From assembly GCF_002890895.1 (NCBI RefSeq), contig NZ_POUL01000003.1, forward strand, positions 186,001 to 250,000: a stretch of DNA of 64,000 nt, in the 5' to 3' direction. Source of the stretch: Stutzerimonas stutzeri. GTDB lineage: Bacteria > Pseudomonadota > Gammaproteobacteria > Pseudomonadales > Pseudomonadaceae. Made by a program: the position numbers and the translations under genes. Below, piece by piece: positions 38,283 to 48,278 of this stretch. The notes below the pieces were generated by a model, which worked only from the letters and a program-made list of their open reading frames with translations, had not been told where the DNA came from and did not search any database. The number at the start of each line of letters is the position of its first letter. The first letter of the stretch is position 1.

Positions 38283-38807
38283 GTGAAATATCGCCTGGGC
38301 GATTCCCTCGTTGAAACCCATCCGCAGAGCTGGGTAGCACCAAATGCCACGTTGGTGGGCAAGATTCGCCTCGACGCCGGCGCCAACGTCTGGTTTGGTG
38401 CCGTGCTGCGTGGTGACAACGAGCTGATCCATATCGGTGAGAACAGCAATGTGCAGGATGGCAGCGTCATGCACACTGATATGGGCTATCCGCTGACGCT
38501 GGGTACCGGAGTCACTGTTGGTCACAACGCCATGCTGCACGGCTGCTCGGTGGGTGACTACAGCCTGGTTGGTATCAATGCCGTGGTTCTCAACGGCGCG
38601 AAGATCGGCAAATACTGCATCATCGGCGCCAACACGCTGATTGCCGAGGGCAAGGAGATACCGGACGGTTCGTTGGTCGTCGGTTCGCCGGGTAAGGTGG
38701 TCCGTGAGCTGACCGAACAGCAGAAGAAAATGCTTGAAGCCAGCGCGGCGCACTACGTGCACAACGCTCAGCGCTATGCGCGTGAGCTGGCGGAGCAGGG
38801 CGATTGA
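38283..38807 (+). CDS. Gamma-class carbonic anhydrase-like protein
   Basis: Left-handed beta-helix protein of 174 residues with hexapeptide repeats ([36 protein letters not shown]) and the three metal-binding His of the family (around [13 protein letters not shown]). Homologs are zinc or iron carbonic anhydrases, though several are inactive. The start is GTG 38283 behind AGAGGTC inside the Nudix end. A DUF1289 gene follows after 17 bases. Confidence 0.9.
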   Translation: MKYRLGDSLVETHPQSWVAPNATLVGKIRLDAGANVWFGAVLRGDNELIHIGENSNVQDGSVMHTDMGYPLTLGTGVTVGHNAMLHGCSVGDYSLVGINAVVLNGAKIGKYCIIGANTLIAEGKEIPDGSLVVGSPGKVVRELTEQQKKMLEASAAHYVHNAQRYARELAEQGD

Positions 38808-38824
38808 TAGCAGCGGAGAAGCCA

Positions 38825-38995
38825 GTGACATCCCCCTGCGTAAGTGTCTGCGCGTTGGACGAAGACGATATCTGCACGGGTTGCCAGCGTAGTATCGATG
38901 AGATTCGGCGCTGGGGACGAATGGATAATCCTGAACGGCGACAGGTGCTGTTGCGTTGTCACGAGCGTGCTCGCCAAAGCGGTCTGTTGTTTTAG
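38825..38995 (+). CDS. DUF1289 small cysteine-rich protein
   Basis: Protein of 56 residues with the DUF1289 pattern SPCVSVC and [16 protein letters not shown]; the four cysteines suggest metal or iron-sulfur binding. I chose GTG 38825 because GGAGAAG lies five bases upstream; a TTG at 38804 overlapping the previous stop is the alternative. The function of this widespread small family is unknown. Confidence 0.8.
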   Translation: MTSPCVSVCALDEDDICTGCQRSIDEIRRWGRMDNPERRQVLLRCHERARQSGLLF

Positions 38996-39051
38996 TCGAA
39001 GCGCACCACGCTGCTGATCATCTTTCTCTTTTCCGTATTGCGAGGAATGTC

Positions 39052-40233
39052 ATGCCCCGAATTGGTACGCCGCTATCGGCCAGTGCTACCTGCGTGCTGC
39101 TTTGTGGTTCTGGTGAGCTCGGCAAAGAGCTGGTCATCGAGCTTCAACGTCTGGGCGTGGAAGTCATCGCGGTGGACCGCTACGCCAACGCGCCAGCCAT
39201 GCAGGTTGCGCACCGCCATCATGTGATCGACATGCTCGACGGCACAGCATTGCGGGCCATCATCGAGCAGGAAAATCCGCATTTCATCGTTCCCGAAATC
39301 GAGGCGATTGCCACTGCGACGCTAGTGGAACTGGAGCGCGAGGGCTATACCGTTATCCCTACCGCGCGGGCCGCGCAGCTCACCATGAATCGGGAGGGTA
39401 TCCGCCGACTGGCTGCCGAAGAGCTGGGGCTGCCAACCTCGCCTTACCGTTTCGCTGATTCCCTGGAGGCGTGCCGTGCGGCGGTCTCCGAGCTGGGCTT
39501 TCCCTGCTTGATCAAACCTGTGATGAGTTCGTCAGGCAAGGGGCAATCGGTTTTGCGCAGTGAAGACGATCTTCTCAAGGCGTGGGAGTATGCCCAGGCC
39601 GGCGGTCGCGCGGGTAAAGGGCGCGTGATCGTGGAGGGCTTCATTGATTTCGACTACGAGATTACCTTGCTGACGGTCCGCCACGCAGGCGGGACTACCT
39701 TCTGCCAGCCGGTCGGGCATCGTCAAAAAAAGGGTGACTACCAGGAGTCGTGGCAACCGCAGGCGATGACCGTCTCTGCGATGGCGGAGGCCGAGCGAAT
39801 CGCCTTGGCGGTCACCGGTGCCCTGGGTGGGCGTGGCATCTTTGGGGTCGAGCTGTTCATCAAGGGCGACAAGGTGTGGTTTTGCGAGGTTTCACCGCGG
39901 CCACATGATACGGGGCTGGTAACCCTAATATCCCAGGACCTGTCCGAATTCGCCCTGCACGCGCGAGCGATTCTCGGACTGCCGATTCCGGCAATTCGTC
40001 AGTTCGGTCCGTCTGCTTCTGCTGTGCTGCTGGTAGAGGGTGAATCCGATCAGGTGAGCTTCGGCAATCTGGCTGCTGCGCTGGACGAACCGGATACTGC
40101 GCTGCGCCTGTTTGGCAAGCCCGGTCTCAGTGGTCAGCGGCGCATGGGTGTTGCGCTGGCCCGTGACGCATCGATAGAGGCGGCGCGTGCAAAAGCGCTG
40201 CGGGCGGTCTCGGCGATCGATACAGCGCTCTAG
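39052..40233 (+). CDS. purT: Formate-dependent GAR transformylase
   Basis: ATP-grasp enzyme of 393 residues that joins formate to glycinamide ribonucleotide, the folate-free route for the third step of purine synthesis. Landmarks: [43 protein letters not shown], and [15 protein letters not shown] near the metal site. ATG 39052 follows GCGAGGAAT. Formate can come from PurU, also encoded here. Length and motifs are normal. Confidence 0.96.
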   Translation: MPRIGTPLSASATCVLLCGSGELGKELVIELQRLGVEVIAVDRYANAPAMQVAHRHHVIDMLDGTALRAIIEQENPHFIVPEIEAIATATLVELEREGYTVIPTARAAQLTMNREGIRRLAAEELGLPTSPYRFADSLEACRAAVSELGFPCLIKPVMSSSGKGQSVLRSEDDLLKAWEYAQAGGRAGKGRVIVEGFIDFDYEITLLTVRHAGGTTFCQPVGHRQKKGDYQESWQPQAMTVSAMAEAERIALAVTGALGGRGIFGVELFIKGDKVWFCEVSPRPHDTGLVTLISQDLSEFALHARAILGLPIPAIRQFGPSASAVLLVEGESDQVSFGNLAAALDEPDTALRLFGKPGLSGQRRMGVALARDASIEAARAKALRAVSAIDTAL

Positions 40234-40258
40234 TCCTGGGCAACCTGGGCGTCGCCGG

Positions 40259-41545
40259 TTATTGACCGTCGCCCTTTGAATTCTGAGGCTCCTCGATCAC
40301 CCAGGCGCGTACGCTTTTGACGCGGTTATCTGCCGCCTGCAAGATCTCGAGTCGGTACTGGTTGATTTGCAGGCATATTCCGCTGTCGGGAATATGTTCA
40401 AGCGCTTCAGTAATCAACCCGTTAAGCGTCTTGGGGCCATCACAGGGTAGCTGCCACCCCAACGCGCGGTTGACTTCGCGCAGGTAAGCGGCGCCGTCGA
40501 TCACCAGGGTGCCGTCGTCCTGAGGATGTATGTCCGGGCTGCGCAACGCGTCCTGATTGCTGAACTCACCGACGATTTCTTCGAGAATATCTTCCAGGGT
40601 CACGATGCCCAGCACATCGCCGTACTCATCAACGACGATACCGATTCGGCGTTTCTGCTTCTGGAAGTTGACCAGCTGTGTGGAGAGCGGGGTGTTCTCT
40701 GGAATGAAGTAAGGATCGTCGCATGCTTCCAGCAGGCTCTCCCGAGTCAGCTGGTCATGGCTGAGCAGGCGCGCAATTTGGCGCATATGCACAATGCCTT
40801 CGATCTGGTTGATGTCCTTGCGAAACACGGGAAGGCGGGTGTGTGGCGTCGTGCGCAACTGAGTCACGATGGTCTCGAGGTCATCTTCGAGATCGATGCC
40901 GGCGACCTCGTTACGCGGAATCATGATGTCGTCGACTGTTACCCGTTCCAGGTCAAGGATGCCGAGCAGCATGCTTTGCCGTTTCATCGGCATGTCGCTG
41001 CCTGATTCGTGCACCACGCTGCGCAGTTCTTCCGTGGACAGGCTGTCGCTGCCTTTGTTGGACAGGTCAACGCCGAGCAGCTTGAGGAGGCCATTGCTGA
41101 TCCAGTTGAGCAATGCCACCAAGGGGTACAGCACTTTCTGCAGCATCAGCAGCGGCAGGCTGACGGGATAAGCCACGGCTTCAGGGCGCAAAGCGGCGAG
41201 GGTTTTGGGGGTTATTTCCCCGAAGATCAGCAGGACGATCGTCAGGCCGATGGTCGCGATTGCGATTCCCGCCTCGCCCCACAGTTTGATGGCCAGGACG
41301 GTGGCAATCGCGGAAGCGAGAATGTTGACGAAGTTGTTGCCGACCAGGATGGTCCCGAGCAGCCGATCTGGACGTTCAAGCAGGGCGCTGGCGCGTTTTG
41401 CGCCGCGGTGCCCTTCCTTGGCCTGATGACGCAGGCGATAACGATTGAGGCTGAGCATTCCGGTTTCGGAGCTGGAAAAGAATGCCGAGCACAACAGCAG
41501 ACCGACCAGCATGCCGACCAGAAAGCCGGGGTGTAGATTCTCCAC
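40259..41545 (-). CDS. CNNM/CorC-type transporter with CBS domains
   Basis: Membrane protein of 428 residues: DUF21 domain with four helices (residues 1-140, with SSSETGMLSLNRYRLRH), a pair of CBS domains (IMIPRNEVAGIDL to VDEYGDVLGIVTLEDI) and a C-terminal transporter-associated domain. Homologs are implicated in magnesium and cobalt efflux. The start is GTG at 41543-41545 with GGACCACCA upstream. The CcsA-like gene is nine bases upstream on the same strand, so they are cotranscribed. Confidence 0.87.
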   Translation of the reverse strand: MENLHPGFLVGMLVGLLLCSAFFSSSETGMLSLNRYRLRHQAKEGHRGAKRASALLERPDRLLGTILVGNNFVNILASAIATVLAIKLWGEAGIAIATIGLTIVLLIFGEITPKTLAALRPEAVAYPVSLPLLMLQKVLYPLVALLNWISNGLLKLLGVDLSNKGSDSLSTEELRSVVHESGSDMPMKRQSMLLGILDLERVTVDDIMIPRNEVAGIDLEDDLETIVTQLRTTPHTRLPVFRKDINQIEGIVHMRQIARLLSHDQLTRESLLEACDDPYFIPENTPLSTQLVNFQKQKRRIGIVVDEYGDVLGIVTLEDILEEIVGEFSNQDALRSPDIHPQDDGTLVIDGAAYLREVNRALGWQLPCDGPKTLNGLITEALEHIPDSGICLQINQYRLEILQAADNRVKSVRAWVIEEPQNSKGDGQ

Positions 41546-41554
41546 GTGGTGGTC

Positions 41555-42355
41555 CTAGATATGCAGAATGAATTCGCGGACCAGCTTGCTGCCGAAGTAA
41601 GCCAGCATCAGCAAGCAGAAGCCAGCCAGCGTCCAGCGGATGGCCTTGTAGCCGCGCCAGCCCAGCTGATGACGCCCCCATAGCAGCATGCCAAACACCA
41701 CCCAGGCGACCACGGACAGCAAGGTTTTGTGCACTAGATGTTGCGCGAACAGGTTGTCGAGGAAGATCCAGCCGGAAATGAGCGATGCCGAGAGCAGCAG
41801 CCAGCCGGCGAGCAGAAAACCGAATAGCAGGCTCTCCATGGTCTGCAGCGGTGGGAAGTTCCTGATCAGGCCGGACGGGTGCTTGTGCTTAAGATGATGA
41901 TCCTGCAGCAGTAGCAGCAATGATTGAAACACGGCAATCGTGAGCATCCCGTAGGCGAGGATGGAAAACAGGATATGCGCCAGGATGCCCGGCTGCTCGG
42001 CAATGGCAGGTGCCGTGCCGGACGGCGCGAACTGGGCAAATAGCACGGTCAGGCAGCCCAGCGGAAAGAGCAACAGCAGCAGGTTTTCCACGGGCATTCG
42101 GTAAAGCGCGAGCAGGATCAACAAGATCACAGCAGCAGCAATCAGGCTCGAGGCGGTGAAGAAGTCCAGATGCAGGCCGCTCGGTGAAAGCAGCTGGATA
42201 AACAGGCTCACGCCATGTGCGGCGAGCGCCAATGCGCCCAAGATAAGCAGCAAACGCTTGTCCGGCACGGTGCGTTGCGCCAGGCGCAGGCCCTGGTATC
42301 CGGTGACGCCGGCATAAAGGCAAGCGGCAGCTAGGCTCGGGAGCAAAGGGTGCAT
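41555..42355 (-). CDS. CcsA-like inner-membrane protein (YpjD type)
   Basis: Integral membrane protein of 266 residues with about eight helices, related to cytochrome c assembly proteins of the CcsA/CcmC superfamily; AEQPGILAHILFSILAYGML carries the His typical of this family, and another His follows LFAQHLVHKTLLS. Members near ffh are usually annotated as inner-membrane proteins of unknown function. I chose ATG 42353-42355 (MHPLLPSLAAACLYAG); longer in-frame starts lie in non-hydrophobic sequence. Confidence 0.8.
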   Translation of the reverse strand: MHPLLPSLAAACLYAGVTGYQGLRLAQRTVPDKRLLLILGALALAAHGVSLFIQLLSPSGLHLDFFTASSLIAAAVILLILLALYRMPVENLLLLLFPLGCLTVLFAQFAPSGTAPAIAEQPGILAHILFSILAYGMLTIAVFQSLLLLLQDHHLKHKHPSGLIRNFPPLQTMESLLFGFLLAGWLLLSASLISGWIFLDNLFAQHLVHKTLLSVVAWVVFGMLLWGRHQLGWRGYKAIRWTLAGFCLLMLAYFGSKLVREFILHI

Positions 42356-42556
42356 AGGTCTGTTAGTAGGCTCGAAAGGCGATGAGTGTGGCATAAACGT
42401 CGGGTGCGCAAAAGTGTGCGGTTGGCCGCGGCTGCCGCCGTAAAGCCGGTTGATGGGACAGCCGTCGACCGGCTGGCGATCATCAGGACAGTTATGATTG
42501 GGGGCGCTCGATGAAAAGCATTGATGGCGGGGTACCGGCCAGGGGTGCGCAGCTTC

Positions 42557-42562
42557 TATAAT
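42557..42562 (+). promoter_or_regulatory. Consensus -10 element for ffh
   Basis: A perfect TATAAT, 35 bases before the ffh ATG. I see no good -35 at 16-18 bases, so the promoter is only half supported. Confidence 0.4.
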
Positions 42563-42597
42563 CGGGGCCTTAACCACACCCAGCGTGGAAATGGCAC

Positions 42598-43977
42598 ATG
42601 TTTGAAAACCTAACCGACCGCCTCTCGCAGACCCTTCGCCATGTCACCGGCAAGGCCAAGCTGACCGAGGACAACATCAAGGACACCCTGCGCGAAGTAC
42701 GAATGGCATTGCTAGAAGCCGACGTGGCGCTACCCGTGGTCAAGGAGTTTGTGGCCAGGGTCAAGGACAGGGCAGTCGGTACGGAGGTCTCCAAGAGCCT
42801 GACGCCTGGTCAGGCATTTGTGAAAATCGTGCGCGTCGAGCTGGAAGAGTTGATGGGCGCGGCGAACGAAGACCTCGCTCTCAGTGTGGTTCCGCCTGCG
42901 GTAATTCTGATGGCAGGCCTGCAAGGGGCAGGTAAGACGACTACCGTCGGCAAGCTGGCTAGATTTCTGAAGGAGCGCAAGAAGAAGTCGGTATTGGTGG
43001 TGTCTGCCGATGTCTATCGCCCTGCAGCGATCAAGCAGTTGGAGACGCTTGCTGCGGAAGTGGGGGTGACTTTCTTTCCTTCTGACACCAGCCAGAAACC
43101 GGTCGAGATTGCTCAAGCGGCTATCCGCGAGGCCAAGCTCAAATACATCGATGTGGTTCTGGTCGATACCGCGGGTCGTCTAGCGATTGATGCGGAGATG
43201 ATGGCCGAAATCCAGGCCGTCCATGCGGCGATCAAGCCCGCAGAGACCTTGTTCGTAGTTGACGCCATGACGGGTCAGGACGCCGCTAATACTGCAAAGG
43301 CTTTTGGTGAAGCGCTTCCGCTGACGGGCGTTGTGCTAACCAAGGTCGACGGTGATGCGCGTGGCGGGGCTGCGCTTTCGGTACGCCACATCACCGGTAA
43401 GCCGATCAAGTTTCTGGGGATGGGTGAGAAGAGCGATGCGCTCGAGCCGTTCCATCCGGACCGGATCGCTTCTCGAATCCTGGGCATGGGCGATGTGCTC
43501 AGTCTGATCGAGCAGGCCGAGCAAACGCTCGACCGGGAAAAGGCAGAGAAGCTCACCAAGAAGCTGAAGAAGGGCAAGGGATTCGATCTGGAAGATTTCC
43601 GTGATCAGCTTCAGCAAATGAAGAACATGGGTGGCCTAGGCGGCTTGATGGATAAGCTGCCCTCGATCGGTGGCATGAATTTGTCGCAGATGGGAAATGC
43701 CCAGGGCGCTGCGGAAAAGCAATTCAAACAGATGGAGGCCATCATCAATTCGATGACCCCTGTCGAGCGCCGCAATCCGGATATCATCAGCGGTTCGCGC
43801 AAACGTCGCATTGCGATGGGTTCCGGCACGCAGGTTCAGGACATCGGTCGCTTGATCAAGCAGCACAAGCAGATGCAAAAGATGATGAAGAAGGTCAGCG
43901 GCAAAGGCGGCATGGCGAAGATGATGCGTGGCATGGGTGGGATGCTGCCGGGCGGCGGCGGAATGCCCAAGTTCTAA
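42598..43977 (+). CDS. ffh: Signal recognition particle protein Ffh
   Basis: SRP54 GTPase of 459 residues that binds 4.5S RNA and signal sequences to direct inner-membrane proteins to FtsY. NG domain: [19 protein letters not shown]. The methionine-rich M domain ends in the flexible [18 protein letters not shown] tail. Normal length. The SRP RNA gene is not in this window. Divergent from the CcsA-like gene; a TATAAT stands upstream. Confidence 0.97.
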   Translation: MFENLTDRLSQTLRHVTGKAKLTEDNIKDTLREVRMALLEADVALPVVKEFVARVKDRAVGTEVSKSLTPGQAFVKIVRVELEELMGAANEDLALSVVPPAVILMAGLQGAGKTTTVGKLARFLKERKKKSVLVVSADVYRPAAIKQLETLAAEVGVTFFPSDTSQKPVEIAQAAIREAKLKYIDVVLVDTAGRLAIDAEMMAEIQAVHAAIKPAETLFVVDAMTGQDAANTAKAFGEALPLTGVVLTKVDGDARGGAALSVRHITGKPIKFLGMGEKSDALEPFHPDRIASRILGMGDVLSLIEQAEQTLDREKAEKLTKKLKKGKGFDLEDFRDQLQQMKNMGGLGGLMDKLPSIGGMNLSQMGNAQGAAEKQFKQMEAIINSMTPVERRNPDIISGSRKRRIAMGSGTQVQDIGRLIKQHKQMQKMMKKVSGKGGMAKMMRGMGGMLPGGGGMPKF

Positions 43978-44057
43978 TTTTCCGAGCGCCTCAGCGGGCT
44001 GCGCTGAGGCTGAACAGGCCTGCTGGCGAGGCCTGCAGTTGTTTTTGAAAAAGCCAT

Positions 44058-44085
44058 TTGCAAAAAACCGGATATTCCTTAGAAT
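44058..44085 (+). promoter_or_regulatory. Sigma-70 promoter for rpsP-rimM-trmD-rplS
   Basis: TTGCAA and TAGAAT separated by 16 bases, about 70 bases before rpsP, in the AT-rich gap after ffh. This is the best promoter match of the window. Confidence 0.65.
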
Positions 44086-44152
44086 ATGCGGCCTTTCGGG
44101 CCTTGGGCCCTGCATTCAGATTTGCTGTACCGACTACAGGAACGATGTTCAC

Positions 44153-44404
44153 ATGGTAACTATTCGTCTCGCCCGTGGCGGCTCCAAGAAGCGCCCTTTC
44201 TACCACCTGACCGTGACCAACAGCCGCAACCCGCGCGATGGTCGTTTCGTTGAGCGTATCGGCTTCTTCAATCCGATCGCCTCGGGTGCGGAAGTGAAGC
44301 TTTCTGTAAACCAGGAGCGCGCTACTTACTGGCTGGGTCAGGGCGCACAGCCGTCTGAGCGTGTTGCTCAGCTGCTGAAGGAAGCTGCTAAGGCCGCTGC
44401 CTGA
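44153..44404 (+). CDS. rpsP: 30S ribosomal protein S16
   Basis: Ribosomal protein of 83 residues; [20 protein letters not shown] and [14 protein letters not shown] are standard. ATG 44153 is chosen from the family N-terminus, with CAGGAACG upstream. First gene of the classical string rpsP-rimM-trmD-rplS. Confidence 0.98.
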   Translation: MVTIRLARGGSKKRPFYHLTVTNSRNPRDGRFVERIGFFNPIASGAEVKLSVNQERATYWLGQGAQPSERVAQLLKEAAKAAA

Positions 44405-44409
44405 ACAAT

Positions 44410-44946
44410 ATGAACGCAACGTCAGCTCCGGCCGAAGACCTGATCGTCATAGGCAAGATCGTATCGGTGCATGGCGTGCGTGGTGACGTGAAGATCTATT
44501 CTTTCACCGATCCAATCGACAATCTGCTGGAGTATCGTCGCTGGACGCTGAGGCGAGGCGATGAAGTCAAGCAGGTTGAGCTGGTGAAGGGTCGCCTCCA
44601 GGGCAAGATCTTGGTGGCTACGCTGAAAGGGCTGACGGAACGAGAAGAAGCGCGTACATACGCCGACTTCGAGATCTGTATTCCTCGCAGTGAGCTACCC
44701 CAGCTGACCGGTGATGATTACTACTGGTACCAGTTGCAGGGTCTGACGATCATCAACCAGCTCGAGCAGGTGCTCGGTCGGGTCGATCATCTGCTCGAAA
44801 CGGGCGCCAATGACGTCATGGTGGTCAAGCCGTTCGACGGCAGTCTGGATGATCGCGAACGCTTGTTGCCCTACACCGATCAGTGTGTTTTGAAGATCGA
44901 TCTGGAAGCAGGCGAGATGCGGGTCGAATGGGATGCGGACTTCTAG
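44410..44946 (+). CDS. rimM: 16S rRNA processing protein RimM
   Basis: Assembly factor of 178 residues for the 30S subunit head, binding S19. N-terminal RimM domain ([22 protein letters not shown]), then PRC barrel ([23 protein letters not shown]). It begins five bases after the rpsP stop and trmD begins five bases after its own stop, so translation is linked. Confidence 0.97.
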   Translation: MNATSAPAEDLIVIGKIVSVHGVRGDVKIYSFTDPIDNLLEYRRWTLRRGDEVKQVELVKGRLQGKILVATLKGLTEREEARTYADFEICIPRSELPQLTGDDYYWYQLQGLTIINQLEQVLGRVDHLLETGANDVMVVKPFDGSLDDRERLLPYTDQCVLKIDLEAGEMRVEWDADF

Positions 44947-44951
44947 TCAAC

Positions 44952-45704
44952 ATGCCCAATCTTCGTGTCGATGTCATCAGTCTGTTCCCGGACATGTTTG
45001 CTGCTATCAGTGAATATGGAATCACCAGCCGGGCAGTAAAGCAGGGGTTACTCCAGCTGCATTGCTGGAATCCTCGAGCGTATACCGAAGACCGTCATCA
45101 GACGGTCGATGATCGGCCTTTCGGGGGCGGTCCGGGTATGGTGATGAAGATCAAGCCACTGGAACTCGCGCTTGCAGATGCTCGGCATGCTGCAGGTGAG
45201 AAGGCCAAGGTGATTTATCTCTCTCCCCAGGGGCGACAGCTTAAACAGGCTGACGTCCGTGCATTGGCGGGTGAGGAAGGATTGATCCTCATCGCAGGTC
45301 GTTACGAAGGTATCGACGAGCGCTTCATAGAAGCGCATGTGGATGAGGAATGGTCGATTGGTGACTATGTGCTATCCGGCGGTGAGTTGCCGGCCATGGT
45401 GCTGATCGATGCTGTGACCCGCCTGCTCCCTGGAGCATTGGGTCATGCTGATTCAGCCGAGGAGGACTCGTTTACTGACGGCCTGCTCGACTGTCCGCAT
45501 TACACGCGACCGGAAGTGTATGCGGATAAACGTGTTCCTGAAGTGTTGCTCAGCGGCAATCATGAACACATCCGGCGCTGGCGTTTACAGCAGTCCCTCG
45601 GAAGGACCTGGGAACGCCGCGCTGATCTTCTGGATAGCCGCTCGCTTTCTGGGGAAGAACAAAAGCTGCTAGCGGAATTCATCCGCCAGCGGGACGATAG
45701 TTAA
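44952..45704 (+). CDS. trmD: tRNA (guanine-N1)-methyltransferase
   Basis: SPOUT methyltransferase of 250 residues making m1G37 in tRNA, which prevents frameshifting. Knot elements: [35 protein letters not shown] and SAEEDSF. ATG 44952 gives [16 protein letters not shown]; a longer frame overlaps rimM and is rejected. Dimeric enzyme, essential in most bacteria. Confidence 0.97.
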   Translation: MPNLRVDVISLFPDMFAAISEYGITSRAVKQGLLQLHCWNPRAYTEDRHQTVDDRPFGGGPGMVMKIKPLELALADARHAAGEKAKVIYLSPQGRQLKQADVRALAGEEGLILIAGRYEGIDERFIEAHVDEEWSIGDYVLSGGELPAMVLIDAVTRLLPGALGHADSAEEDSFTDGLLDCPHYTRPEVYADKRVPEVLLSGNHEHIRRWRLQQSLGRTWERRADLLDSRSLSGEEQKLLAEFIRQRDDS

Positions 45705-45748
45705 ACGTATCGATGGCACGCCAGCATGGCCTGTCTCAGGAGCACAGC

Positions 45749-46099
45749 ATGACCAACAAGATTATTCAGGCGATTGAAAGCGAGCAGATGACCAAGCAGC
45801 TGCCCCCGTTCGCCCCCGGTGACACCGTAGTTGTCCAGGTTAAGGTGAAGGAAGGCGATCGTGAGCGTCTGCAGGCCTTTGAAGGCGTTGTGATTGGCAA
45901 GCGTAACCGCGGCCTGAATAGTGCTTTCACCGTTCGCAAGATCTCCAACGGTGTAGGCGTTGAGCGTACTTTCCAGTATTACAGCCCGATGGTCGACAGC
46001 CTCAGCGTCAAGCGCCGTGGTGATGTCCGTAAAGCCAAGCTGTACTACCTCCGCGCGCTGTCCGGCAAGGCAGCCCGCATCAAGGAAAAGCTTTCCTGA
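45749..46099 (+). CDS. rplS: 50S ribosomal protein L19
   Basis: Ribosomal protein at the subunit interface, 116 residues; [21 protein letters not shown] and [13 protein letters not shown] are the family hallmarks. ATG 45749 has CAGGAGCA seven bases upstream. Last gene of its operon, followed by a terminator. Confidence 0.98.
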   Translation: MTNKIIQAIESEQMTKQLPPFAPGDTVVVQVKVKEGDRERLQAFEGVVIGKRNRGLNSAFTVRKISNGVGVERTFQYYSPMVDSLSVKRRGDVRKAKLYYLRALSGKAARIKEKLS

Positions 46100-46116
46100 G
46101 GAAAGTTTCCTTAACA

Positions 46117-46146
46117 AAAAAAAGCAGCCTCCGGGCTGCTTTTTTG
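46117..46146 (+). terminator. Terminator after rplS
   Basis: Stem aaagcagcc / ggctgcttt with tetraloop tccg and a T run, 20 bases after the stop. Confidence 0.92.
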
Positions 46147-46243
46147 TGGGCGGTTGGTTTTGCTCGAATCCGGGTAGCCAGGGCGCGAGCGGCTTACTGC
46201 CGGCGGCCGTTGCTGTTCGTAGGGCCTGGAAGTGTTAGCGCGC

Positions 46244-48088
46244 TCAGGCTTTCGGACGGTCCGGTTCGGGTTTGTTTACGGCTGCTTGGACGTTTGCGTT
46301 ATCGGTCAGGGCGATCAGGGTCCAGCCAGCCTCCGGCTTGATGCGGGCATCCGGGTGAAATACGTGTGTATGGCCGTGGTTGTCAATGGCGAAATACAGG
46401 ATTGCGCCTGACCCATTTAGAGTCTGGTATTCCGGCCAGCCAAAGGTTTCGGTCAGTTTGTTGCTTTTAAGTGAGTCACCTCGGCCCAGCCGCCCGGCAA
46501 GTTGCGAGTAGGTCAGAGTGGGCGTACCTAGCGGGCGGCCTCGGTGTTCGTCGCTGGGACGATGTTTGTCGCTGCGTCGATTCTCTTGTGTGCTTGCCAG
46601 ATTAAACAGTCGATCAACGCCGAACTCATGACGGAAGCGCATGGCGGCGAGGGTGTTCATTTCTCCAACAGGCGACAACGCCAGCAGGTGCCCGAGTCCA
46701 ACTAGGTCGAGGTGGTTATCGGCGTGTTGCGAGGCGGGGTTCCCGTAATAGGTTGGCAGGTTCTCCATCCGCGCCGCGCGAATATTGTCCCAGCTGGAGT
46801 CGGTGAGCATGATTCTCACGCCTTGTTCGCTCAGCGCGCGCCCTATCGCTCTTGCAACCGGATTGGCGCCTACGATCAAAAAGCCGCTTGGCGACGGCTC
46901 CGCGACTTTCAGCAGTCTCGCCAGTGGGCGTGCAGTTGCGCTTTGCAGTACGACGGTACCGATGATGACGGCGAAGGTGAGGGGCACGAGCAGCAGCGCG
47001 CCCTGGTGGCCTGCTTCGTCCAGGCGAACCGCAAAGATTGCGGACACGGCAGCCGCCACGATTCCACGGGGTGCAATCCATGCCAGCAGCAGCCTCTCCC
47101 GCCAGTTTAACTGGGAACCCCAAGTGCTCAGGGTGATCGCCAGCGGTCGGGCCACGAATTGCACGATCACCAGAAGAATCAACACTGCCGGCCCCAGCTG
47201 CACCAAGGCTGTCAAGTCGAGCATCGCTGCGAGCAGGATAAACAGCCCCGAGATCAGCAGAATGCTCAGGTTCTCCTTGAAGTGAAGGATGTCGCGCACG
47301 TCGACATCCCGCATGTTCGCAAGCCAGATCCCCATCAGCGTGACGGCCAGCAAGCCGGATTCATGCACTAGGGTATTGGCGGTGACGAATACGCCGAGCA
47401 CTGACGCCAGTGTCGCCAGATTCTGCAGATACTCCGGCAGCCAGTGTCTTTTCACCAGTTGACCCAGCGTCCATCCTCCTGCTATCCCGAGCACGATTCC
47501 GCACAGCAGGACCCCGCCGAACGTCTGCAAGCTCTGGGTCCAGGCAGCCTCGGTGCCTCTTGTAATGATGAAGCTGTAAACCACCACTGCAAGCAAAGCG
47601 CCAATCGGATCGATGATGATGCCTTCCCACCTCAGGATATTGGCAACCGCCGCGTTGGGGCGCACCACGCGCAGCATCGGTACGATCACGGTCGGGCCCG
47701 TCACAAGCGTTAAGCTTCCCAGGAGCAACGCCAGGTCCCAATCAAAGCCAAGCAGCCAATGAGCGGACAGGGTGATCACGCCCCAGGTCGTCAGTGCGCC
47801 GATGCCAATCAGGCGGCGCACGACGGTGCCGATGCCAGGCAACTCCGAGACGCGTAGCGTCAGGCTGCCTTCGAAAAGGATCAACGCCACCGCCAGGGAA
47901 ACCAGCGGAAAGAGCAGTGTGCCGAACAGGCGAGTCGGGTCCAGCCAGCCGAGCACGGGGCCGGCCAGGATCCCACTTAGCAAGAGAAACAGAATCGCTG
48001 GCAGTCGTAATCGCCATGCCAGCCATTGGCTGGCGAGCGAGGCGATGCCGAGCGCAGCGAGGGCGATGAGAATGTCTTGTTCGGTCAT
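46244..48088 (-). CDS. CPA-type sodium/proton antiporter with TrkA-N-like domain
   Basis: Membrane protein of 614 residues. About twelve helices in the first 400 residues contain the exchanger core (ILFEGSLTL, LVTGPTVIVPML, WEGIIIDPIGALLAVVVYSF); a soluble Rossmann-like part follows (GFLIVGANPVARAIGRALSE) that may sense nucleotide or redox. The C-terminal 100 residues are soluble. The ion is not decided by sequence. Start ATG 48086-48088. Divergent from xerD. Confidence 0.88.
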   Translation of the reverse strand: MTEQDILIALAALGIASLASQWLAWRLRLPAILFLLLSGILAGPVLGWLDPTRLFGTLLFPLVSLAVALILFEGSLTLRVSELPGIGTVVRRLIGIGALTTWGVITLSAHWLLGFDWDLALLLGSLTLVTGPTVIVPMLRVVRPNAAVANILRWEGIIIDPIGALLAVVVYSFIITRGTEAAWTQSLQTFGGVLLCGIVLGIAGGWTLGQLVKRHWLPEYLQNLATLASVLGVFVTANTLVHESGLLAVTLMGIWLANMRDVDVRDILHFKENLSILLISGLFILLAAMLDLTALVQLGPAVLILLVIVQFVARPLAITLSTWGSQLNWRERLLLAWIAPRGIVAAAVSAIFAVRLDEAGHQGALLLVPLTFAVIIGTVVLQSATARPLARLLKVAEPSPSGFLIVGANPVARAIGRALSEQGVRIMLTDSSWDNIRAARMENLPTYYGNPASQHADNHLDLVGLGHLLALSPVGEMNTLAAMRFRHEFGVDRLFNLASTQENRRSDKHRPSDEHRGRPLGTPTLTYSQLAGRLGRGDSLKSNKLTETFGWPEYQTLNGSGAILYFAIDNHGHTHVFHPDARIKPEAGWTLIALTDNANVQAAVNKPEPDRPKA

Positions 48089-48278
48089 GGTTACCAGGTG
48101 TTCAAAGTGGCGGGTCGGTTAGATCAGGCTCACACTCCGTGTGGGTCCGTTGTTGCGGAGCTACTGGATAGTCTGACACTGCTCGGGCCAATCAGGTCTA
48201 TTTGGAATGAGCAAGGTGGCTGTTCGGTCCGAGCGGTCTATGGAACACTGGCCGCCTTTCCGTCCAGTGTTTCTGTGC

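Noticed and set aside
46150..46180. tgctcgaatccggg, similar to a tRNA T-arm
   Set aside because: No acceptor stem, anticodon arm or CCA-like end can be built around it.
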